A DNA stretch of 13,267 nucleotides, taken from the NCBI GenBank assembly GCA_021784995.1, contig JAJYHA010000164.1, positions 1 through 13,267 on the forward strand, written 5' to 3'. The notes under the pieces were generated by a model. The model worked only from the letters and a program-made list of their open reading frames with translations, was not told where the DNA came from and ran no database searches. The stretch comes from Myxococcales bacterium (lineage in GTDB: Bacteria; Myxococcota; Myxococcia; Myxococcales; Anaeromyxobacteraceae). This document shows positions 7,443 to 13,267 of this stretch, one piece after another. Position 1 is the first letter of the stretch. Each line of letters starts with the position of its first letter. Position numbers and translations under genes: made by a program.

Positions 7443-8248
7443 TCGCGGCGCCGTGCTACGCCGGGATCGACTGCGGCTCCTGGAACACCAAGGCGGCGCT
7501 GATCGACGCCTCCGGGCGGCTCGTCGCGTCGGCGGTCGTGCGCACCGCGGCCGACGTGCTGGGCGCGGCGGAGCGCGCCTTCGACGAGCTGCTGGCGGCG
7601 GCGCAAGTCGAGCGGTCGGCGGTGGCCGAGGTCTGGTCCACGGGGTTCGGGCGGCACGCGGTCACCTTCGCCAGCGGCTCGCGGACCGAGCTCGACGCCC
7701 ACGCGCGGGGCGCGCTCCGCTTCGTGTCCGGCCCGCTCACCGTCATCGACGTGGGCGGCCAGGACGCCAAGATCATCCTCGTGGACGCGGCGGGCCGGCG
7801 CGTGGCGCACAAGATGAACCGCAAGTGCGCCGCCGGGACGGGCAGCTTCCTGGAGGAAATCGCGCTGCGCCTCGACGTGCGCATCGGGGAGCTGCCGGCG
7901 CTGGCGAGCCGCTTCACCGAGGAGCTGCAGCTGGGCAGCTTCTGCACGGTCTTCACCGGCACCGAGGTGCTGCACCTCATCCGCGAGGGGAGGCAGCCGG
8001 CCGACCTTGCGCGCGCCGCCTACCGGTCGGTGGTGAAGCGGGTGCTGGAGATGGAGCGGGTGGAGGGCAAGGTGGTGGCCACCGGCGGCGTGGTGGCGCA
8101 TCACCCCATGGTCGTCCAGCTCCTGGAGCAGGCCCTGGGCGCCCCCGTCACCGTCCCGGAGCACCCCCAGGAGATCGGCGCGCTCGGCGTCGCGGTGGCC
8201 GCGCGCGAGGCCGCGCTCGGCGCCGCCGGCGCGGAGGGCGCCGCATGA
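7439..8248 (+). CDS. BadF/BadG/BcrA/BcrD-type ATPase activator, canonical copy
   Basis: A 269-residue ATP-dependent activase for the BcrB-like component. All family motifs are in standard form: GIDCGSWNTK (phosphate 1), VIDVGGQDAKII (phosphate 2), VVATGGV (adenosine), and the cluster cysteines Cys130 in KCAAGTGSFLEE and Cys169 in SFCTVFTGTEV. The 39-residue cysteine spacing equals that of the first activator, so the two could share one [4Fe-4S] cluster in a heterodimer; a homodimer is also possible. The start overlaps the stop of the BcrB-like gene by ATGA, with no strong ribosome site of its own, so translation is probably coupled. The stop in turn overlaps the ligase start (ATGA at 8245-8248). 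An electron-donating ferredoxin gene, expected for such systems, is not in the window. Confidence 0.93.
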   Translation: MIAAPCYAGIDCGSWNTKAALIDASGRLVASAVVRTAADVLGAAERAFDELLAAAQVERSAVAEVWSTGFGRHAVTFASGSRTELDAHARGALRFVSGPLTVIDVGGQDAKIILVDAAGRRVAHKMNRKCAAGTGSFLEEIALRLDVRIGELPALASRFTEELQLGSFCTVFTGTEVLHLIREGRQPADLARAAYRSVVKRVLEMERVEGKVVATGGVVAHHPMVVQLLEQALGAPVTVPEHPQEIGALGVAVAAREAALGAAGAEGAA

Positions 8249-9801
8249 CCCAGCTGCTCAACGTCGGCGAGATCCTGACGGCCCACGCGCAGCTCGCCCC
8301 CGACCGCCCGGCCGCCAGGGACCTGCGGCGGTCCCTCACCTACGCCCAGTACGAGCAGCGCGCGAACCGCCTCGCCCACGCGCTCGGCGGGCTGGGGCTC
8401 CGGAAGGGCGACCGCCTGGCCGTGCTCGCCCACAACTGCGTGGAGTGGATGGAGCTCTACGCGGCCTGCGCCAAGAGCGGCGTGGTCGCGGTGCCGGTCA
8501 ACTTCCGCCTCACCGCCCCCGAGGTCGACTACATCCTCCGCGACAGCGGGCCGTCCGCCCTGGTCGCGGGCGCGGACCTGGTGGGCGTGGTGGAGGAGAT
8601 CCGGGCCGGGCTCCCCCTGCGCGAGGACGCCTACGTCCGGATCGGCGGCGCGGGGCCGGCGCCGGGGTGGCGCGCCTACGAGGAGCTGCTCGCCGGGGGC
8701 GCTCCGCACCCGCCGGAGGTGCGCGTCCGGCCCGAGGATCCCTGGACCCTCATGTACACGTCCGGCACCACCGGGCGCCCCAAGGGCGCCATCCGCAGCC
8801 ACCAGAGCTATGCCATCTTCTACCTGCTGAACGCGGTGGAGTTCGGCTTCGGGCCGCGCGACGTCGGCCTGTCGGTCATGCCGATGTGCCACGTCAACTC
8901 CGTCTTCTACGGCTTCGCCTTCACCTACGTCGGCGGGTCGGTCTGCGTCTACGATCGCAAGAGCTTCGACCCGGAGCACCTGCTCGGCGTCCTGGCCGGC
9001 GAGCGGATCACCTTCACCTCCCTGGTGCCGACCCACTACGTGATGATGCTGGACCTCCCGGAGGCGGTGCGGGCCCGGCACGACCTGCGCTCGGTGGAGA
9101 AGCTCCTCGTCTCCTCCGCCCCCGCGCGGCGCGAGACGAAGCGGGCCATCATGGAGGCGTTCCCCAACTCCCGCCTCTTCGAGGCCTACGGCTCGACCGA
9201 GGCCGGACTGGTGACGCTGCTCCGCCCCGAGCAGCAGTTCGAGAAGCTGGGGTCGATCGGCCGCGAGATCGTGGGGACCGGCCGCATCCGCCTGCTGGGG
9301 CCCGACGGGCGCGAGGTGGCGGACGGGGAGGTGGGCGAGCTCTTCGCGCGGACGCCGACCGCCTTCGACGGCTACTGGAACCGGCCCGAGGCGACCGCCG
9401 CCGCCTTCCGCGACCGCCACTGCACGGCCGGCGACATGGCGCGCCGCGACGCGGACGGCTTCTACACGCTCGTCGACCGCAAGAGCAACATGATCATCAC
9501 CGGCGGCGAGAAGGTCTACCCGTCGGAGGTGGAGCAGGTGCTCGGCGCGCACCCCGACGTGTGGGAGGTGGCCGTGATCGGCCTGCCCGACGGGAAGTGG
9601 GGCGAGGCGGTGACGGCGGTGATCGTCCCGCGGCCCGGCGCCGAGCCGCCCGCGGGCGCCGTCATGGACTACGCGCGCAGGCAGCTCGCCGGCTACAAGT
9701 GCCCGCGCGCGCTCCGGTTCATCCGCGCCGAGGAGATGCCGCGCACCGCCACCGGCAAGATCCTGCACCGCGTGCTGCGGGATCGGTTCGGCAAGGCTTG
9801 A
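8245..9801 (+). CDS. AMP-forming acyl-CoA ligase (ANL superfamily), possibly aromatic acid-CoA ligase
   Basis: A 518-residue enzyme that activates a carboxylic acid with ATP and CoA through an acyl-adenylate. Motifs in order are YTSGTTGRPKG at 171-181 (phosphate loop), YGSTEAG at 315-321, the AGDMARRD segment, the hinge DRKSNMIITGGEKVYPSEVE from Asp411, and the catalytic Lys505 in PRTATGKIL. ATG 8245 has GGAGGG six bases upstream and overlaps the previous stop; a much longer open frame in this phase is only out-of-frame extension into the activator gene. Placed between the BCR-like and Hcr-like genes, it probably supplies their CoA-thioester substrate, for example a (hydroxy)benzoyl-CoA. The sequence alone does not identify the acid: medium-chain fatty acyl-CoA synthetases share these motifs, and I do not recognise a benzoate-ligase signature. 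Confidence 0.93.
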   Translation: MTQLLNVGEILTAHAQLAPDRPAARDLRRSLTYAQYEQRANRLAHALGGLGLRKGDRLAVLAHNCVEWMELYAACAKSGVVAVPVNFRLTAPEVDYILRDSGPSALVAGADLVGVVEEIRAGLPLREDAYVRIGGAGPAPGWRAYEELLAGGAPHPPEVRVRPEDPWTLMYTSGTTGRPKGAIRSHQSYAIFYLLNAVEFGFGPRDVGLSVMPMCHVNSVFYGFAFTYVGGSVCVYDRKSFDPEHLLGVLAGERITFTSLVPTHYVMMLDLPEAVRARHDLRSVEKLLVSSAPARRETKRAIMEAFPNSRLFEAYGSTEAGLVTLLRPEQQFEKLGSIGREIVGTGRIRLLGPDGREVADGEVGELFARTPTAFDGYWNRPEATAAAFRDRHCTAGDMARRDADGFYTLVDRKSNMIITGGEKVYPSEVEQVLGAHPDVWEVAVIGLPDGKWGEAVTAVIVPRPGAEPPAGAVMDYARRQLAGYKCPRALRFIRAEEMPRTATGKILHRVLRDRFGKA

Positions 9802-9836
9802 CCCCACCCCGCGATCCCCGCACGCTCCCTCCCATC

Positions 9837-10370
9837 ATGCCCCCTCGCGACAAGCTCCGGCTCGCGCTCACCGTCAACGGCGCGGCGCGCGACGTCCTCG
9901 CCGATCCCCGCAAGACCCTGCTCGAGCTGCTGCGCGAGGACCTGGGGCTCACCGGAACCAAGCACGGGTGCGAGCTGGGCGAGTGCGGCGCCTGCGCGGT
10001 GCTGCTCGACGGCGAGCTGGTGCTCTCCTGCCTGGTGGCGGCGGTGGAGTGCGACGGCCGGGCCGTGACGACGGTGGAGGGGCTGCGCGACGGCCCGGAG
10101 CTGCACCCCCTGCAGGCGGCCTTCGCCGACCACGGCGCCGCCCAGTGCGGCTACTGCACGCCCGGCATGCTGGTCGCCGCGAAGTGGCTCCTCGACCGGA
10201 AGCCGGACGCCACGCGCGCGGAGATCGCGGAGGCGCTCTCCGGCCAGCTCTGCCGGTGCACCGGCTACCTCCAGATCTACGAGGCGGTGGAGTCGGCCGG
10301 GCGCGTCCTGCGCGGCCTGCCGGCCGCGGCCCCCCGGCTGCCGGCCGTCGTGCGCGGGAGCGAGCCATGA
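9837..10370 (+). CDS. [2Fe-2S] subunit of a molybdenum hydroxylase-family enzyme, HcrC-type (4-hydroxybenzoyl-CoA reductase gamma-like)
   Basis: A 177-residue electron-transfer subunit with two [2Fe-2S] clusters. Cys45, Cys50, Cys53 and Cys65 form the plant-type ferredoxin cluster. Cys104, Cys107, Cys139 and Cys141 (QCGYCTPGM and LCRCTGY) form the second, near the pterin cofactor. Length and layout match the small subunits of CO dehydrogenase, xanthine dehydrogenase and 4-hydroxybenzoyl-CoA reductase (about 160 residues), with a slightly longer C-terminus. The start lies 35 bp after the ligase stop. No clear ribosome site precedes ATG 9837 and no better in-frame start is seen, so expression may rely on read-through coupling. 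The stop overlaps the Mo subunit start (ATGA at 10367-10370). The Hcr assignment rests mainly on the FAD subunit downstream and on the neighbourhood. Confidence 0.92.
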   Translation: MPPRDKLRLALTVNGAARDVLADPRKTLLELLREDLGLTGTKHGCELGECGACAVLLDGELVLSCLVAAVECDGRAVTTVEGLRDGPELHPLQAAFADHGAAQCGYCTPGMLVAAKWLLDRKPDATRAEIAEALSGQLCRCTGYLQIYEAVESAGRVLRGLPAAAPRLPAVVRGSEP

Positions 10371-12958
10371 ACGACGCCGGCCGCGGGCGCCGCGCCGCGA
10401 GCGAGCGGGAGCCCTACGCGTTCGAGCGCCCCGGCGCCGGCGCCGCCTTCGACAGCGTCGGGAAGCCGCTCCGGCGCGTGGACGGCCGCGCCAAGGTCAC
10501 CGCGGAGACGCTCTTCGCCGACGACCTGTCGATGCCCGGCATGCTCCACATGAAGCTGGTGCGCTCGAGCGTGCCGCACGCGCGCATCCGCGCGGTGGAC
10601 GTCACGCGCGCGCGCGCCGCGGAGGGCGTGAGGGCGGTGCTGACCGGCCGCGACTTCCCCGTCCCGTTCGGCATCCTCCCGGTCTCGCAGGACGAGCACG
10701 CGCTCTGCGCCGACACGGTGCGCTTCGTCGGCGACCCGGTGGCCGCCGTGGTCGCCGACGACGAGGCGACGGCGGAGGAGGCGGCCCGCCTGGTGGCGGT
10801 GGACTACGAGCCGCTCGCCACCATCGCCTCGCCCGAGGAGGCGCTCGCCACGGCCGAGCCACGCATCCACGCCTACGGCGATCACGGGAACGTGCACAAG
10901 GCGGTCGGCTTCGACTTCGGCGACGTCCCCGCCGCCCTGGCCGCCGCCGACCACGTCTTCGAGGACACCTTCTTCTACCAGGGCAACACGCACCTGGCGC
11001 TGGAGCAGCACGCGACGCTCGCCTGCGTCGACCGCGACGGCCGCGTGGTCATCGCCTCCTCCACCCAGACGCCGCACTACCTGCACCGCGCCGCGGCCCG
11101 TGTGCTCGGGCTCCCGCCGGCGCGCATCCGCATCGTCGCCCAGCCCCAGGGCGGCGGCTTCGGCGGCAAGACCGACCCGTTCAACCACGAGATCGTGGCC
11201 GCCCGGGCGGCGCTGGTGACCGGCCGCCCGGTGAAGATCGCCCTGACGCGCGAGGAGGTCTTCTTCTGCCACCGCGGCCGGCACCCGGTGCTGATGCGGA
11301 TGCGGACGGGGGTCTCGGCCGACGGACGGATCCTCGGCCACGCGCTCGAGACGCTGCTCGACGGCGGCGCCTACGGCAGCTACGGCGTGGCCTCCACCTT
11401 CTACACGGGCGCGCTGGAGACGGTGACGTACGAGATGCGGCGCTACCGGTTCCGGGGCTGCCGCACCTTCACCAACAAGCCGCCCTGCGGTCCGAAGCGC
11501 GGCCACGGGACCCCGCAGCCCCGCTTCGGGCTGGAGGTGCACGTCGACAAGATCTGCGAGCGGCTGGGCCTCGACCCGGCGGAGTGGCGGATCCGCAACG
11601 CGGTCGCGCCGGGGAGCCTCACCGCCAACTGGCTCAAGGTGCGCACCATCGGGCTGGTGCGGTGCCTCGAGGCGGTGGTGGAGGCCTCCGGCTGGCGGGA
11701 GCGCCGCGGCCGGCTGGGGCGCGGCCGGGGGCTCGGCATCGCCTCCTCCGCCTACATGTGCGGCGCGGGCCTGCCCATCTACTTCAACGACATGCCGCAC
11801 AGCGGCGTGCAGCTCCTGCTCGACCGCGGCGGAGGGGTCACCGCCTCCTGCGGCTCCACCGAGGTCGGCCAGGGCTCCGACAACGTGCTGGCGGTGCTCG
11901 TCGCCGAGGTCCTCGGGATCGGCCCGGGCGACGTGCGCGTGGTGACCGGCGACACCGCGCTCGGGCCGGTCGACCTGGGCAGCTACAGCTCGCGCGTGAC
12001 GCTCATGATGGGCAACGCGGCGGTGGAGGCGGCCGCCCGCGCCCGCGACCGGCTGGCGGAGGCGGTCGCGGCGCGGCTCGAGATCCCGGCCACGCGGGTG
12101 GGCTTCGGCGGTGGCCGCGTGTTCGACGTGAGCGCGCCCGACCGCGGCGTCGTTTTCGCCGAGGCGGTGCAGCTCGCCGAGGCGGCGGGCGGCACCGTGG
12201 GGACCGTCGGCAGCTACCGGCCGCCCCCGCCCCCCGGCAAGTACAAGGGCGGCGGCGTCGGCCCCTCTCCGGCCTACTCCTACTCGGCGGCGGTGGTGGA
12301 GGTGGAGGCCGACGACCGGACGGGCGTGGTGCGCGTGGTGAAGGTCTGGGTGGCGCACGACATCGGACGGGCGCTGAACCCGGTGCTGGTGCGCGGGCAG
12401 GTGGAGGGCTCGGTGTACATGGGCCTCGGCGAGGCGCTCATGGAGGAGCAGTCGTTCCGGCGGCTGCCCCCGCGGCTCTCGTCGGCGCTGGTCCACCAGG
12501 CGCCCTCGATGCTCGAGTACAAGAGCCCGGGCACGCTCGACATGCCCGAGGTGGAGACGATCCTGATCGAGGACCCGGAGCCCAACGGGCCGTTCGGCGC
12601 CAAGGAGGTGGGCCAGGGGCCCCTCCTGCCCATCCCGCCCGCGGTGGCGAACGCCGTCCACGACGCGCTGGGCGTGCGCGTGGACGAGATCCCCGTGACG
12701 CCCGACAAGGTGCTGGCCGCCCTGCGCGCGCCCTCGCGCCGGTTCGGCCCCACCACCTTCCCGCCGGTGCCGTGGCCCGAGCCGCTCGTCGTGCCGCCGC
12801 CCTGGGAGGGAGGCGACGGGAACGCCGTGAACGAGCCGAGACGACGCGGCCGCGCCGGGCCCGAGCGGCAGCCGGCACCCGGCCCGGGGCCCGATGGAGC
12901 TCCCGCCCCCCACGCCCAGCCCGGGGGCGCCCGCGCGCCGGAGGTCACGAAGCCATGA
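10367..12958 (+). CDS. Molybdopterin-binding large subunit, xanthine oxidase family, HcrA-like (4-hydroxybenzoyl-CoA reductase alpha-like)
   Basis: An 863-residue catalytic subunit carrying the molybdenum cofactor. Residues about 33-150 are the a/b-hammerhead domain (VGKPLRRVDGRAKVTAETLFADDL). The Mo-binding part follows with Gln234 in STQTP, GGGFGGK at 262-268, Arg378 in KRGHG, CGSTEVGQGSDN, a GSYSSRVTLMMGN loop and GPFGAKEVGQGP at the C-terminal end. Position 750 is Gln where the family usually has its catalytic Glu (GEP-type motif, Glu1261 in bovine xanthine dehydrogenase). GGGAG precedes the ATG by six bases. Residues after about Trp813 form a low-complexity Pro/Ala/Arg/Gly tail running into the next gene's start. 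In 4-hydroxybenzoyl-CoA reductase this subunit removes the phenolic hydroxyl; other family members hydroxylate heterocycles or acyl-CoAs, so the substrate is inferred from neighbours. Confidence 0.92.
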   Translation: MNDAGRGRRAASEREPYAFERPGAGAAFDSVGKPLRRVDGRAKVTAETLFADDLSMPGMLHMKLVRSSVPHARIRAVDVTRARAAEGVRAVLTGRDFPVPFGILPVSQDEHALCADTVRFVGDPVAAVVADDEATAEEAARLVAVDYEPLATIASPEEALATAEPRIHAYGDHGNVHKAVGFDFGDVPAALAAADHVFEDTFFYQGNTHLALEQHATLACVDRDGRVVIASSTQTPHYLHRAAARVLGLPPARIRIVAQPQGGGFGGKTDPFNHEIVAARAALVTGRPVKIALTREEVFFCHRGRHPVLMRMRTGVSADGRILGHALETLLDGGAYGSYGVASTFYTGALETVTYEMRRYRFRGCRTFTNKPPCGPKRGHGTPQPRFGLEVHVDKICERLGLDPAEWRIRNAVAPGSLTANWLKVRTIGLVRCLEAVVEASGWRERRGRLGRGRGLGIASSAYMCGAGLPIYFNDMPHSGVQLLLDRGGGVTASCGSTEVGQGSDNVLAVLVAEVLGIGPGDVRVVTGDTALGPVDLGSYSSRVTLMMGNAAVEAAARARDRLAEAVAARLEIPATRVGFGGGRVFDVSAPDRGVVFAEAVQLAEAAGGTVGTVGSYRPPPPPGKYKGGGVGPSPAYSYSAAVVEVEADDRTGVVRVVKVWVAHDIGRALNPVLVRGQVEGSVYMGLGEALMEEQSFRRLPPRLSSALVHQAPSMLEYKSPGTLDMPEVETILIEDPEPNGPFGAKEVGQGPLLPIPPAVANAVHDALGVRVDEIPVTPDKVLAALRAPSRRFGPTTFPPVPWPEPLVVPPPWEGGDGNAVNEPRRRGRAGPERQPAPGPGPDGAPAPHAQPGGARAPEVTKP

Positions 12959-13267
12959 TGCGCCTGCCGCGGTTCCGGTACGTGGGCGCGCGCTCCGTCG
13001 ACGAGGCGGTGGCCGTCCTAGCCGACGCCGGCGCCGAGGCGGCACCGCTCGCCGGCGGCACCGACCTCCTCCCCAACATGAAGCGGCGGCAGCAGACGCC
13101 GCTCACCGTGGTGGGGCTGCGCGGGGTCGAGGCGCTGCACGGGAGCCGGGGGAGCCCGGAGCGCGGGATCACCCTGGGCGCCATGACGCGGCTGGCGTGG
13201 CTGGAGCGCGACGGAGGGATCGCCGCGTCCTGGCCGGCGCTGGCGCGCGCCGCCTCGCTGGTCGCGA
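12955..13267 (+). CDS. FAD-binding subunit of a molybdenum hydroxylase-family enzyme, HcrB-type, cut off by window edge
   Basis: The first 104 residues of an FAD_binding_5-type medium subunit, open to the right edge. It starts MMRLPRFRYVGARSVDEAV and has AGGTDLLPNMKRR near residue 40; this is the pyrophosphate-binding loop. The TDLLPN form is, from memory, characteristic of 4-hydroxybenzoyl-CoA reductase HcrB, whereas most relatives have GGTxLxP or GGQSLxP. ITLGAMTRLAWLER follows, as in the family. ATG 12955 is preferred to the adjacent ATG 12958 because GGAGGT is nine bases upstream and because it gives the same ATGA overlap as other genes here. The HcrB-specific insert carrying an extra [4Fe-4S] cluster, expected just after the visible part, cannot be checked. 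It completes a three-subunit set with the two genes before it. Confidence 0.9.
   Translation, partial: MMRLPRFRYVGARSVDEAVAVLADAGAEAAPLAGGTDLLPNMKRRQQTPLTVVGLRGVEALHGSRGSPERGITLGAMTRLAWLERDGGIAASWPALARAASLVA

Noticed and set aside
7453..8244. Upstream extension of the ligase reading frame into the activator gene
   Set aside because: The extension is Arg/Gly-rich and out of frame with the activator. ATG 8245 has a good ribosome site and begins a typical ligase N-terminus.
10277..13045. Minus-strand open frame of 922 codons opposite the molybdenum subunit
   Set aside because: Low-complexity His/Arg/Gly-rich translation with no domain pattern. The plus strand encodes an unmistakable molybdopterin-binding subunit.

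Overview
The window is uniformly GC-rich (nearly every third codon position is G or C), almost fully coding, and holds ten genes in two divergent groups. Base composition and the oxygen-sensitive enzyme families suggest an anaerobic or facultative high-GC bacterium. A deltaproteobacterial or Anaeromyxobacter-like myxobacterial source would fit, but that is inference; no rRNA, tRNA or taxonomic marker is present.

Left arm, minus strand (1-2931): a 3-hydroxyacyl-CoA dehydrogenase/enoyl-CoA hydratase fusion in dehydrogenase-first order, then a thiolase that runs off the left edge. Both are beta-oxidation enzymes. A 116-bp divergent intergenic region (2932-3047) holds a plausible sigma70-type promoter for the right arm and an imperfect inverted repeat inside it.

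Right arm, plus strand (3048-13267): a tight operon. It begins with an unusual protein in which a ketopantoate reductase-like NAD(P) oxidoreductase is fused to a benzoyl-CoA reductase BcrB/2-hydroxyacyl-CoA dehydratase-like domain. Next come a BadF/BcrA-type ATPase activator, a free-standing BcrB-like subunit with its iron-sulfur cysteines intact, a second and more canonical activator, and an AMP-forming acyl-CoA ligase. The last three genes encode a molybdenum hydroxylase-family enzyme: a 2x[2Fe-2S] subunit, a molybdopterin subunit, and the start of an FAD subunit whose TDLLPN motif resembles 4-hydroxybenzoyl-CoA reductase HcrB. Four junctions are ATGA start/stop overlaps.

The simplest reading is a (hydroxy)aromatic acid pathway: CoA activation by the ligase, reductive dehydroxylation by the Hcr-like enzyme, ATP-driven ring reduction by the BCR-like complex, then hydration, dehydrogenation and thiolysis by the left-arm enzymes. 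The BCR-like part is not standard. It has two BcrB-type subunits and no BcrC-type subunit; one BcrB-like copy is fused to a reductase and has lost two of three predicted cluster cysteines; each copy is followed by its own activator. The Mo subunit has Gln where the family normally has its catalytic Glu. A variant enzyme system, or a different substrate such as a 2-oxo/2-hydroxyacyl-CoA, is therefore a real alternative.
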